From Clostridia bacterium (GTDB taxonomy: Bacteria; Bacillota_A; Clostridia; Oscillospirales; CAG-272): 17,770 nt of DNA. Position numbers and translations under genes: made by a program. Numbering within the stretch: position 1 is the stretch's first letter; every line of letters starts with the position of its first letter. Under the pieces are notes generated by a model, which ran no database searches, was not told the origin of the DNA, and was given only the letters and a program-made list of their open reading frames with translations. The stretch covers positions 1 to 17,770 of the forward strand of contig JAFQUG010000114.1 of NCBI GenBank assembly GCA_017408625.1. The letters run 5' to 3'. Positions 1 to 9,053 of this stretch are shown here, piece by piece.

Positions 1-1440
1 GAGACCTCGACCGTGTATGAGCAGACCGACAGCAAGCAGGTGGCAACCGTGCTCTTGGAGGGTCTTGAGCATAGCTTCTCGGAGAATACCATGGCAGACG
101 CACAGGCGGTCGCACAGGCGTATTTTGCAGAGAACAGCGGTGCTGCCGTGTACCTTGTGACCGACCGCGCATATCAGACGCACGATAATATCACGCTGAT
201 CCGTCTTTGCGACGAGAGTGCGCAGAACTATGCGCTCTCGGGTGTGACGTACGCCGTGCAGGGTGAGCAGGTCGTGGTCAACGGCACAGTGACCTCATAC
301 CGCTCGGATGCAACGCTTTCCTTGCAGCTGTTGGCAGACAAGGATGAACAGCCTTGCGCCAACGCGACTGTGGTGGCCAAAAGGGAAAAGGCCACCCCAT
401 TCCAGCTGACAGCCAAATTGTCTGAATTTTCATCCTTGCGTGTCAGCATCGCCGAGAGTGACGTGCTGGCGTGCGATAACAGTGTGGTGCTGTTTGATCC
501 GCAGAGCGACGATACCTATAAGATTCTGATCGTCAGCGACCGCCCCTTCTTTATCGAGGCGGCACTGGGCGCGGTGGGCAAGACCAATATCACGGTAAGA
601 TCCACTGAGGAATACGACAACGATCTTGGCTACGGCCTCTACATTTTTGATACCTTTACGCCTGCGACTATGCCGCTTGACGGTGCGATCTGGCTGATCA
701 ACCCGTTGGCAAGCTCGGATGATCTGGGCTTTTCGGTGCAGGGCGAGATGAGTCTTGCCGAGGCGGGCGTGCTGGAGTTATCGCATGACAGCACCTCTAT
801 GGTGCAGATGCTGACCCGCGATATGACCGGGGAAGAGGTGCACCTGACAAGATACGTCAAGTGCGGCATGTACCGCAAGTTTGCCACGCTGATGAGCTAT
901 CGCGGCAATCCCGTGGTGTTTGCGGGCACCAACCTGTACGGCAACCGCCTTTGTGTATTTGCCTTTGATCTGCATGATTCCAATATTGCCATGCGTATGG
1001 ATTTCGTCATGCTTATCAGAAATCTGGCCGAGTATTCGTTCCCGGCGGTGCTGGAGCAAAACAGTGTGTATTGCGGAGATACGGTAGATCTGAACGTTCC
1101 TGCCAATACCGACAGCATTCGCGTCGAGTCTCCCACCGGCAAGGTGCAGTATCTTAGCTGCGACGGCGCGGTGGTAAGCTTTGTGCCTGCCGAGGCAGGC
1201 GTGCATACCGTGACCATGACGGTCAGCGGCTCGCCGCGCACCTTCTCTGTGCATGCGGCGATTCCCGAGGCAGAGCGCAATCCGGTGGTGGCGGAGAAGG
1301 AGCTGAGCCTTACCGGAGAAAAGACCGAGGGCAGCTTCGACGGCACGTTTGATGCCTTGACCTTGATGTTTATTTTACTTGCGTTGCTGCTTGCAGCAGA
1401 TTGGGTGGTGTATTGCTATGAGAAATATCAGCTTCGATAA
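1..1440 (+). CDS. Membrane-anchored Bat/VWA-type protein, 5' end missing
   Basis: The reading frame is open from base 1 to the TAA at 1440 (479 residues visible), so the start lies before the window; the GTG at 13 is internal. The first ~60 visible residues look like the end of a VWA-type domain (alternating hydrophobic strand ending in AVYLVTDRAY). Beta-rich domains follow, including an Ig/CARDB-like stretch around residues 75-150 and a Rossmann-like strand YKILIVSDRPFF near 173-184. One transmembrane helix sits near 450-471, followed by a short basic tail. This fits BatA-like proteins, whose beta-rich body faces outside with a C-terminal anchor. The last 23 bases overlap the next gene, which suggests translational coupling. 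MoxR ATPase and DUF58 genes often precede such genes but would lie outside the window. The family call is by architecture only; the exact role is unknown. Confidence 0.75.
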   Translation, partial: ETSTVYEQTDSKQVATVLLEGLEHSFSENTMADAQAVAQAYFAENSGAAVYLVTDRAYQTHDNITLIRLCDESAQNYALSGVTYAVQGEQVVVNGTVTSYRSDATLSLQLLADKDEQPCANATVVAKREKATPFQLTAKLSEFSSLRVSIAESDVLACDNSVVLFDPQSDDTYKILIVSDRPFFIEAALGAVGKTNITVRSTEEYDNDLGYGLYIFDTFTPATMPLDGAIWLINPLASSDDLGFSVQGEMSLAEAGVLELSHDSTSMVQMLTRDMTGEEVHLTRYVKCGMYRKFATLMSYRGNPVVFAGTNLYGNRLCVFAFDLHDSNIAMRMDFVMLIRNLAEYSFPAVLEQNSVYCGDTVDLNVPANTDSIRVESPTGKVQYLSCDGAVVSFVPAEAGVHTVTMTVSGSPRTFSVHAAIPEAERNPVVAEKELSLTGEKTEGSFDGTFDALTLMFILLALLLAADWVVYCYEKYQLR

Positions 1441-4033
1441 TCCGTGGCTTTTGCTGCTCGCCATTCCGCTTTTGGCGGCGGTGATCGTGCCTTATTGCAT
1501 CGCCATTCGCAAGGATAACAAAAATGTGCATACCGTTACCTCACTGATCCTGCATTTGCTGATCGTGGCTTTGGTCGTACCTGCGCTTGCGGGCATGGCA
1601 AGCGTGACGGTCATGACGCAGACCGAGGTGTACGTGGTGGCAGACGTTTCCTATTCCTCCAACCGTAATTTGGACTTGATCGACTCGTATATTGCCGAGC
1701 TGCAGACGTCTCTGCCCGAAAATTCTGTTGCGGGGCTTGTGTGCTTCGGCAAACAGCCTGTTTTGGTTGCCAAGGCGGGAGAAGAGCTTCTGCCAAGCGT
1801 TAAGAATGCCAAGGTGGACGACAGTGCCACCGATATTGCTTCCGCGTTGGAGTATGCAGCCACGCTGTTTTCGGACAATACCATCAAAAGAGTAGTGCTG
1901 ATCACCGACGGCAAGCAGACGGGCGGTGATGCGATGGGCGAGCTGATCTCGGCCGTGGAGCACCTTTACGCAGAAAATGTCGCACTGGATGCCATTTACG
2001 TGAATAACAACGTAAGTAAGGACGTCACCGAGGTGCAGATCAGCGACGTGGATCATACGCCGTCCACTTATCTGGATCACGCAAGCAGCGTGGACGTGCT
2101 GGTGCAGAGCAGTGCAGGGGCGGATGCCATTCTCTCGCTTTACAAAAACGGAGAGCATTTGCAGGACAAGGCGGTAACCTTGGACGAGGGCTACAATTTC
2201 GTCAGCTTTTCCGCCGACACCTCGGCTGCCGGTGAGTTTGATTACGAGGTCAGGATCATTGCTCCGGACGATACCTCTCCGCATAATAACAGTTATTTCT
2301 TTACGCAGCGTGTGACCGACTCACTCAAGGTGCTGCTGATCACCGGGAGCCAGGCCGACATGGACGCGGCTGCCTTGATGTACGGCGAGCATGCCGACAT
2401 CGACGCTTACGTCAACGATCCGAACGTGCCTTGCACGATCGAGCAGATCTGCGCTTACGACCAGATCGTGCTCTCGGGTGTGGACGTACGAAAGCTCAAT
2501 AATTGCACTGCCTTTGTGGAGTGCGTGGATCAGGCAGTCTCACTGTTTGGCAAGAGCCTGATCACGTTGGGAGACACAGGCATTCAGAACAAGACCGACG
2601 ATACGCTCTCAGCCTTGGAGGATATGCTTCCCGTGCGCTTTGGCAACAACGATGCCGATCCCAAGCTGTATTGCCTGGTGCTGGACTCCTCGCGCTCGAT
2701 GCAAATGGCCTCCAGACTGATCATGACCAAAAAGGCGGCTATCCGGTTCCTGGAGCTGTTAGCTCCGGAGGATTACGTGATGGTCGTGTCCTTCTCGGGT
2801 GAGGTGTATATTGAGCAAATGCCCACCGAGGCAAAGAACAAGGAGCAGGTTGCCGAGATCATCAACGGCATACAGCCCACGCAGGGCACTGTCATCGGTG
2901 CAGCACTCAAGGCGGCCTTCAATCAGATGAAATCCCTTTCTTTCTCGGAAAAGCAGGTGGTGCTGATCAGTGACGGCATGTCCTATTCGGCAGAGCCGGA
3001 CGACGCAGCGGATATGGCCAATCAGCTTTACATGGCGGGCATTGTGACCACGGTCATCAATACCAGCTGTGCAGACGGTACAGCCAATATGGAAAAGATC
3101 GCAAGCTACGGCCGCGGCAAGTATTATTGGTTGGAGGATGAGCGGGATCTGGACGAGCTGATCTTTGGAGACGTTGCCGACGAGATCACCGAAAGTGTGA
3201 TAGAGAAGCAAGTGCCTGTCACGGTAGTGGACGGCAAGGACGAATCGGTCAAGGGACTTTCCTATTTGCCCGACGTGTACGGCTACGTGTATGCAAAGAC
3301 CAAGGCAAGTGCCAAAACCGTGCTCAGCGTGCCCTATACCAAGGCAAGCGGCAGCGTGGTGGACGCACCCTTGTATGCTTACTGGAAATACGGCAACGGC
3401 AGAGTTGCCTCGTATACAAGCACTCTTTGCGGCGAATGGGCCAAGGATCTGCAGGGCGAGCAGGGACAGAGATTCTTTGCAGCCGTGGCATCCACCAACA
3501 CGCCGGCTCAGCGCATTGACTATCCGTATACACTGAGCGTCGGATACGATGGCACCGAGGCAAGTATTGATATGATCCCCGCCGTGCTCAATCCGTATGC
3601 TGACGTGCGAATGAAGATTACCTCTCCCGACGGAACTGTGACAGAGGTAAAGCCTGTGTTTGATTCTCAAAAGTACAGCTATACCTTCCCCACAGCCAAG
3701 ACGGGAAAATACAAGATCGAAATGGTTTACGGATATGATGGGTATTCGTTTTCCTCGGAGTCGGTATTCAACCTTTCCTATTCGCCGGAATATGATGCGT
3801 TCGTCACCTTTGATCCGGCTGAACTGCACAATGCGATCCGCGACAGAGGAACGTTGAGCGAGGGAAGCGTGCTCGAAATCGTCAACGATCCCGATCGTCT
3901 GGATACCTATTCCGTGTACTTTACGGTTCCGCTGCTGATCGCGGCTGCGGCGCTGTATATCATTGACGTCATTGTCAGAAAGATTACCAAAAACGATATC
4001 AAGAGCCTGTTCCGGTTCAAAAAACGTGTGTGA
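1418..4033 (+). CDS. Membrane protein with two VWA domains (Bat/YfbK-like)
   Basis: 871 residues. I chose the ATG at 1418 over the upstream TTG at 1379 because the protein then begins MRNISFDNPW directly before a hydrophobic helix. Helices lie at about 9-30 and 41-61 with a basic loop between them, and a third at about 833-853 is followed by a very basic tail. By the positive-inside rule the ~770-residue body is extracytoplasmic. VWA 1 has the MIDAS motif D76-V-S78-Y-S80, a Thr near 138 and LITDG at D164. VWA 2 has D423-S-S425-R-S427, T491 and LISDG at D519. Both metal sites look intact. A Rossmann-like segment lies between them and beta domains follow. VWA domains usually mediate metal-dependent protein binding, so a scaffold or assembly role for envelope proteins is plausible. 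It overlaps the upstream gene by 23 bases, and the next gene starts 15 bases after its stop. Confidence 0.85.
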   Translation: MRNISFDNPWLLLLAIPLLAAVIVPYCIAIRKDNKNVHTVTSLILHLLIVALVVPALAGMASVTVMTQTEVYVVADVSYSSNRNLDLIDSYIAELQTSLPENSVAGLVCFGKQPVLVAKAGEELLPSVKNAKVDDSATDIASALEYAATLFSDNTIKRVVLITDGKQTGGDAMGELISAVEHLYAENVALDAIYVNNNVSKDVTEVQISDVDHTPSTYLDHASSVDVLVQSSAGADAILSLYKNGEHLQDKAVTLDEGYNFVSFSADTSAAGEFDYEVRIIAPDDTSPHNNSYFFTQRVTDSLKVLLITGSQADMDAAALMYGEHADIDAYVNDPNVPCTIEQICAYDQIVLSGVDVRKLNNCTAFVECVDQAVSLFGKSLITLGDTGIQNKTDDTLSALEDMLPVRFGNNDADPKLYCLVLDSSRSMQMASRLIMTKKAAIRFLELLAPEDYVMVVSFSGEVYIEQMPTEAKNKEQVAEIINGIQPTQGTVIGAALKAAFNQMKSLSFSEKQVVLISDGMSYSAEPDDAADMANQLYMAGIVTTVINTSCADGTANMEKIASYGRGKYYWLEDERDLDELIFGDVADEITESVIEKQVPVTVVDGKDESVKGLSYLPDVYGYVYAKTKASAKTVLSVPYTKASGSVVDAPLYAYWKYGNGRVASYTSTLCGEWAKDLQGEQGQRFFAAVASTNTPAQRIDYPYTLSVGYDGTEASIDMIPAVLNPYADVRMKITSPDGTVTEVKPVFDSQKYSYTFPTAKTGKYKIEMVYGYDGYSFSSESVFNLSYSPEYDAFVTFDPAELHNAIRDRGTLSEGSVLEIVNDPDRLDTYSVYFTVPLLIAAAALYIIDVIVRKITKNDIKSLFRFKKRV

Positions 4034-4048
4034 AAGGAGAGTGCCGAT

Positions 4049-5764
4049 ATGAAAAAGTGGCTTTGTGCCGCACTTGCGGCCATCCTGCTGTCAGGGCTTG
4101 TTGCCTGCGGACAGTATCATGAAGCGATCGACTCTCCGGACAATACCGAAACCACCGAGCCGGAAACTATCCCGCCCGAGACTGAGACCGAGCAAGCAGA
4201 AGCACCTTATACGGTCACTCTGACCTATAACGGCAAGGTGTTCGGTGCAACAGAGGGCATTGTTGCCCAGTGGACGGACGGCTACAGCTATTATACCGCA
4301 CCCGTGGAGAACGGCGTGGCGACTATCGATTATCCGGACGGAGACTATCGCGTCACGCTCTCTGCGTTGCCCGAGGGATATACCTATGATCCCAATGCCT
4401 ACACCGCAACCGCAAGCAACAGAGCAGTAGAGATCGAGCTGCATAAGGTGGAGGTTCCGCGCGGTGCGGGATCGGATGAATACCACTGTATTGCACTTAG
4501 GAAGACAGGGTTTTATCGCGCGCAGTTTGCTCGCGCGGGACAACAGATCTTCTTTGAATTCATTCCCACCTCGTCGGGCACGTACGTGATCGAATCGCTG
4601 GTGGATACCGCAGCACAAAAGGTCAATCCCGTCCTGATGGTGTACGTCGGCTCGTCTCAGTTCAAGCTGTTTGACCGAGAGCAGGACGGCGGTGGAGCAG
4701 AAGACGGTTACACCAAGAATTTTCTTTACGAAATGCGCGTGGATGACGATGAGATCGGTGCGGTGTTCACCTTTGCCATTCGCCTGGATTCCAAGAGCGA
4801 CGAATTCCCGCAGCACGTGGATTTCGCACTGCAGCTGGACTCCACCTATAACAGACAGGATACCGTGTCCGAGATGCAGGTGCCTGCCGATATGTATGCA
4901 TTGATGTTTGAGGAGCTCAACACACTTTGCAAAATGCCCGCAGAACAGTTCTCGGATACGGTTGGGCTGAGCGTGCAGAGTGCAACCCCTGTGCTGGAGG
5001 CACTCAAAACGCTCAGATTTTCCACGGATGACGCGTATTTTGCGCAATCGATCGGCAATTTGTATGCGGTCATGCGCGAGGGTCGCTACAGCGCAGTGGC
5101 GGCGTATCTGAGAAGCCTTTACAATGCAAGCGGCACGTACGTAGGTGCTGAAAGCGTGCAAAACGGCAGAAACGTGTTTGACGGAGACAGATACGCGCTC
5201 AATCCCGAAACCGGCGTGTATCATGTGTACGATAAGACCGCATATGCATCAAGCAACGGATACGGCCCCATGCTTTACGCGGATATTACGGTTGCCTGCA
5301 GATTTTTGGATCTGCCGTTCCCGCAGATCGAATACGTGGGAAATAAGGCACTGACCGTTGCGTCGGGCACAAAGAACTATAAGCAGTTCATCGAGGGCTT
5401 TGACGCGCTGATCGTTGATCCTCCCAGCCTTGATCTCGGGCCGTATTATTGCGCATCTACCTGTCCTTGCTTTACACAGGGAAGGTGTGACGGCGCGTGT
5501 CTTGTCACCTGCCAATATTGCCATGCGGATTGCCGCCGCGTCAGTGTGCTGCAGCTGCACGGCCTCGGATATGCCGACGTAGTCAATTCGGACGGTAGAT
5601 TCCCCGTCACCCCCGAGCTTCAGCAATTCTTGCAGGAATACAGCATTTCTCAGCTTTTGTTCCGTGACGGAAACGGCTGGGTTGAGGAAAATCCCAACGT
5701 CAAGGTGGACGCCATGGAGGATGACCAGTGGTTGTTTGCTTGTGGCTATTACGTAACCCCTTAA
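4049..5764 (+). CDS. Lipoprotein with an eight-cysteine patch
   Basis: 571 residues; the AAAGGAG ribosome site overlaps the end of the previous gene. The signal peptide is MKKWLCAALAAILLSGLVAC with lipobox L17-V-A-C20, so the protein should be lipid-anchored outside the membrane. A Glu/Thr/Pro-rich linker covers roughly 21-52. A beta domain resembling a carboxypeptidase-regulatory/prealbumin-like fold covers roughly 53-135 (TVTLTYNGKVF, then DGDYRVTLSALPEGYTYD). Another beta-rich region follows to ~270 and a helical region around 285-365. Near the C terminus eight cysteines fall within 28 residues (C468, 472, 474, 480, 484, 488, 491, 495). I do not recognise the family. Its position between a double-VWA protein and a repeat lipoprotein suggests a shared envelope function. 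Confidence 0.8.
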   Translation: MKKWLCAALAAILLSGLVACGQYHEAIDSPDNTETTEPETIPPETETEQAEAPYTVTLTYNGKVFGATEGIVAQWTDGYSYYTAPVENGVATIDYPDGDYRVTLSALPEGYTYDPNAYTATASNRAVEIELHKVEVPRGAGSDEYHCIALRKTGFYRAQFARAGQQIFFEFIPTSSGTYVIESLVDTAAQKVNPVLMVYVGSSQFKLFDREQDGGGAEDGYTKNFLYEMRVDDDEIGAVFTFAIRLDSKSDEFPQHVDFALQLDSTYNRQDTVSEMQVPADMYALMFEELNTLCKMPAEQFSDTVGLSVQSATPVLEALKTLRFSTDDAYFAQSIGNLYAVMREGRYSAVAAYLRSLYNASGTYVGAESVQNGRNVFDGDRYALNPETGVYHVYDKTAYASSNGYGPMLYADITVACRFLDLPFPQIEYVGNKALTVASGTKNYKQFIEGFDALIVDPPSLDLGPYYCASTCPCFTQGRCDGACLVTCQYCHADCRRVSVLQLHGLGYADVVNSDGRFPVTPELQQFLQEYSISQLLFRDGNGWVEENPNVKVDAMEDDQWLFACGYYVTP

Positions 5765-5774
5765 GGAGATTGTT

Positions 5775-8700
5775 ATGAAAAAATTGAGTTTATTGATTTG
5801 CGCTTGCTTGCTTTTGGCACTGGCGCTGGTTGCTTGCAACGATACCCCCGAGCAGCCTCATACGCATACGTATGCGGATACCTGGTCAAGCGATGCAGAC
5901 GGCCACTGGTATGCCGCTACCTGTGAGCATACCGACGAGAAGGCGAATGCCGCTTCACATACCGACGAGCAAAACGACGGCGTTTGTGACGTCTGCGGAT
6001 ACGGCAGCGATCACAAGCACGAGTTTGCAGGGGAATGGAGCAGTGATGCCGACAATCACTGGCATGCTGCCTCCTGCGGACACGACGTCAAGGATGCTCT
6101 TGATGCGCACAAGGATGAGGATAACGATGATCTCTGCGACACCTGCGGCCACAGCGGCGGCTGTGAGCACCCCGTGGCGGCAGATACATGGCTGAACGAT
6201 GCAGAAGGGCACTGGCACGGCGCGACCTGCGGACACAGTGTGAAGCTTGATGCGTCTGCCCATGAGGATGCGGATAACGACGGTGCATGCGACACGTGTG
6301 CATGGAGTGATCCCGACCATACGCACACCTTCAAGACCGAGTATTCTTACGACGGGAAAAACCACTGGTTCGATGCAGATTGCGGACATACCGTCAAGGA
6401 TGGCGTGCAGGCGCATACCGATACCAATAACGACGGTGCATGCGACACATGTGCATGGAACGACGGATGTGCGCACGAATATTCCACACTTTGGAGCGTG
6501 GACGGCACGCATCACTGGCATGCAGTTACCTGCACGCACAGCATTGCACCTGCCGACAAGGCAGAGCATACGGATGCGGATAACGACGGCGTGTGCGACG
6601 TGTGTGAATACCTGGATCACGAGCACACCTATGATCACGATAAGTGGGTGTTTGACGATCACGGGCACTGGCATGCTGCCGACTGCGGTTGCTCGCTCAA
6701 GGCGGACGAGAGTGCGCACGAGGATGCCAACAACGACGGTGCATGTGACACGTGCGCATGGAACGACGGTTGCATGCACCCCGTGGACGATGCCTGGACC
6801 TATAACGATACGCACCACTGGCACGGCGTGATCTGCACGCACAAGATTGAGCCTGCAGACAAGGTGCCGCACAACGACTATAACCTGGACGGATTCTGTG
6901 ATGCCTGCGGCTATTTCGATTTTACACATCAGCATACTTACAGTGACGTGCTGACGGTAGGTGTCAATTCTCACTATTACGCTGCAACTTGCGAGCACAA
7001 GAATGCGCGCAAGGATGAGGAGCAGCACGTGGACGAAAACGGAGACGAGCTTTGCGACGTGTGCGGCGGTGTGGCTTCTCTGGAGATCCTGATCGATAAG
7101 GTCACCTCGGATGCGTCGGCTGCGCAGGTCTCGGGCGGTACGGTGACCAACACCAACACCTATTATTTCTCGGAGCAGCCCACGATCAACACCGAAAGCA
7201 TTTTCTATGAGTTCGGAGAGGGGTATCTGCACACCGATGACGGTATTTATCAGCGTTGGTTTACGCTGCTGGATGACGGCACGGTATTCGGTGCACGTAT
7301 GATCGACGGTGCATACGAGGCAGAGGACGCTTCGGGCGACAATATGCTGGGCTATTATTTCAACGGCCATTTCCTCTATTACAATATTGAGGCATACGGT
7401 GTTGAGGCTCTGCTCTACAATACTTACGTGTTTGCACAGGAAAACGGACAAGGCCTGGACGGCTACTACGATGCAGCCAAGAATACCTATTACGTTAGCT
7501 TTATGTATCACAATGGCTACGGCTCGCTTTACGACGTCTCGATCGACTTTGTCACGGGAGAGGGCAACGTGATCAAGAGCATGCATATCCATTCCACGGT
7601 CTATGCAAGCTTCACCGAGGCAGAGGACGGTAGCGTATACCCGACCGCCGGTGCATCCAAGGACTACGAATACGATATTGCGATCACGCAGCAGATCGGT
7701 GCGCGCGATGCAGTCAACGAGCACGGTCCCGAGGTATTCTTGTTTGAGTCATACGATTTCGCCGACGAAAACGGCACGCTTTACGGCGAAACCATCCTGC
7801 TCGCTCCCGGCGAGACGGTCAAGCTGTATTTTGCAAACGTAACTCCCGCAACGGCATCCGCTAAGATCGATTCGATGCAAGTGACCATTGACGGTAACAG
7901 CAGCCAGATCTATCAATATCTTGCATGGACAGGTGATTACATTTTCGTCAAGGGCATTGCCGCGGGCACGTATACGCTTTCGGTCACCTCGGCCAACCTC
8001 TCCAAGCAGGTCACCATCGTGGTTGGCACGCCCGAGCTGCTGAGCCTGACTCCCATGATCTACTATAAGGATTATGCAGGACTCTATTCCACTACGGTTG
8101 GAAACACCTATACCGTATATCAGGGCCAGACACTGTACTTTGCGGCAATGGCAAATCCGAGCGCGGCAAATGCGGGCTTTGCAGCAAGCGCAACGCAGGG
8201 TACGCTTGGAAGTACGACCATCCCCTACGGCTCGACCGAGATCAGCGTCAGCACCTTCAAGGCAGATGCAGTGGGCACTTATACGATCACGCTGACCTCG
8301 ACCGAAAAGGACAGTGTGAGCACCACGCTGACCGTAGAGGTCGTGCCTGAGCCTACGGTAGGCGAGATCCTGAACGGCAGCTTTATGGCGGATATTTATG
8401 ATTTCAACGCCCGCAGTTATTCAACCACCGATATTTTGGTGACCTTCACGCCCGCATCCCAAGGTGCTTTGAACGGTACTGTGACCGTGGTCAGAAACGG
8501 CAGCGAGACCGAGGTGCTGAACTACGCGTACGAGAACGGTGAGCTCGTGCTGACCCACGCGTCGGGTGACGTGCTGGGGTACACCCTGGCTCTGAACGAT
8601 CAGTATTCTGTCACGCTGGGCTGGAAGTATAACGATACCGATTACGAGCAGGTCATGCTGGAATACAGCTATACCAACCGCGTGTATTCCGAGACCTGGG

Positions 8701-8975
8701 TTTCCGCAGACGAGATGCCGGAGGGCGATGTGTTCATGTACACCTTTGTGTTCGGTGATCAGGGATACGTATATGACGCAGTCAACTACACCTATCCCGA
8801 TCTGCTCAGCAGCGTCAACGACGTAACCGGTGAGATCACCCTGACCTTCCTTGACAGCGTTGCGGGCACAGAGCTGGCAGAGATACAAAGCATGCGCTTT
8901 GATCCCGAGCAGAACGTCATTCTGCTGGTACTTGCGAATCGTACGATCACTCTGACGCCTTACGCAGGCTGGTGA
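5775..8975 (+). CDS. Large lipoprotein with eight His/Cys/Asp-rich repeats
   Basis: 1066 residues, starting 10 bases after the previous stop behind AAGGAG. The signal peptide has lipobox L18-V-A-C21. Residues 29-432 are eight tandem repeats of about 50 residues. Each has an H-x-H or C-x-H entry, a central HW(H/Y/F) or HY, a C-x-(H/C), an H-x-D, and an acidic loop ending in C-D-x-C or close to it (for example DADNDGVCDVC). After the repeats come a Tyr-rich beta domain (~433-675), two Ig-like segments (~680-755 and ~756-860, the second ending VEVVPEP) and a C-terminal beta domain. No sortase signal is visible, so anchoring is by lipid. The ordered His, Cys and Asp residues suggest metal binding. 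Similar repeats occur in surface proteins of gut Clostridia as I recall them, but I know of no assigned function. It is the last gene of the operon, ahead of the hairpin at 9011-9036. Confidence 0.85.
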   Translation: MKKLSLLICACLLLALALVACNDTPEQPHTHTYADTWSSDADGHWYAATCEHTDEKANAASHTDEQNDGVCDVCGYGSDHKHEFAGEWSSDADNHWHAASCGHDVKDALDAHKDEDNDDLCDTCGHSGGCEHPVAADTWLNDAEGHWHGATCGHSVKLDASAHEDADNDGACDTCAWSDPDHTHTFKTEYSYDGKNHWFDADCGHTVKDGVQAHTDTNNDGACDTCAWNDGCAHEYSTLWSVDGTHHWHAVTCTHSIAPADKAEHTDADNDGVCDVCEYLDHEHTYDHDKWVFDDHGHWHAADCGCSLKADESAHEDANNDGACDTCAWNDGCMHPVDDAWTYNDTHHWHGVICTHKIEPADKVPHNDYNLDGFCDACGYFDFTHQHTYSDVLTVGVNSHYYAATCEHKNARKDEEQHVDENGDELCDVCGGVASLEILIDKVTSDASAAQVSGGTVTNTNTYYFSEQPTINTESIFYEFGEGYLHTDDGIYQRWFTLLDDGTVFGARMIDGAYEAEDASGDNMLGYYFNGHFLYYNIEAYGVEALLYNTYVFAQENGQGLDGYYDAAKNTYYVSFMYHNGYGSLYDVSIDFVTGEGNVIKSMHIHSTVYASFTEAEDGSVYPTAGASKDYEYDIAITQQIGARDAVNEHGPEVFLFESYDFADENGTLYGETILLAPGETVKLYFANVTPATASAKIDSMQVTIDGNSSQIYQYLAWTGDYIFVKGIAAGTYTLSVTSANLSKQVTIVVGTPELLSLTPMIYYKDYAGLYSTTVGNTYTVYQGQTLYFAAMANPSAANAGFAASATQGTLGSTTIPYGSTEISVSTFKADAVGTYTITLTSTEKDSVSTTLTVEVVPEPTVGEILNGSFMADIYDFNARSYSTTDILVTFTPASQGALNGTVTVVRNGSETEVLNYAYENGELVLTHASGDVLGYTLALNDQYSVTLGWKYNDTDYEQVMLEYSYTNRVYSETWVSADEMPEGDVFMYTFVFGDQGYVYDAVNYTYPDLLSSVNDVTGEITLTFLDSVAGTELAEIQSMRFDPEQNVILLVLANRTITLTPYAGW
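5859..7070 (+). repeat. Eight tandem coding repeats, about 150 bp each
   Basis: The repeats encode residues 29-432 of the large lipoprotein. Unit length is 49-53 residues. The acidic-loop/CDTCAW part of units 3, 4 and 6 is almost identical at the DNA level (near 6276-6306, 6430-6462 and 6732-6764), while the central part of each unit has diverged. This pattern suggests recent duplication or gene conversion within an older array, and the repeat number may vary between strains. Confidence 0.9.
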
Positions 8976-9010
8976 ACGATCAGGAAAGACGCAAAGTGAA
9001 TATAAAAAAG

Positions 9011-9036
9011 AAAAACCGCTCGAATGAGCGGTTTTT
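9011..9036. terminator. Bidirectional intrinsic terminator between converging genes
   Basis: An 11-base perfect stem (AAAAACCGCTC paired with GAGCGGTTTTT) encloses the loop GAAT. Because the arms carry an A-tract and a T-tract, the hairpin is followed by U residues on either strand. It lies 35 bases after the stop of the repeat lipoprotein and 17 bases past the stop of the converging gene at 9054, so it can end both transcripts. Confidence 0.92.
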
Positions 9037-9053
9037 CTGTCATTATGATTGCT

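Noticed and set aside
5498..5521. CX3CX2C in the Cys patch (C484, C488, C491), as in radical SAM enzymes
   Set aside because: The protein is a lipoprotein outside the membrane, the motif is embedded in five further cysteines, and no TIM-barrel features surround it. The match is fortuitous.
5859..7070. Repeat array considered as CRISPR or dockerin modules
   Set aside because: The ~150-bp units are in-frame coding repeats, not 28-37 base repeats with unique spacers. The paired 12-residue loops and helix pattern of dockerins are absent, and each unit has only one acidic loop.
5955..7724. A 589-codon - strand open frame opposite the repeat lipoprotein
   Set aside because: It is produced by the repetitive codon pattern of the His/Cys repeats. 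It has no ribosome site or recognisable domain and lies opposite a gene with a lipobox and ribosome site.
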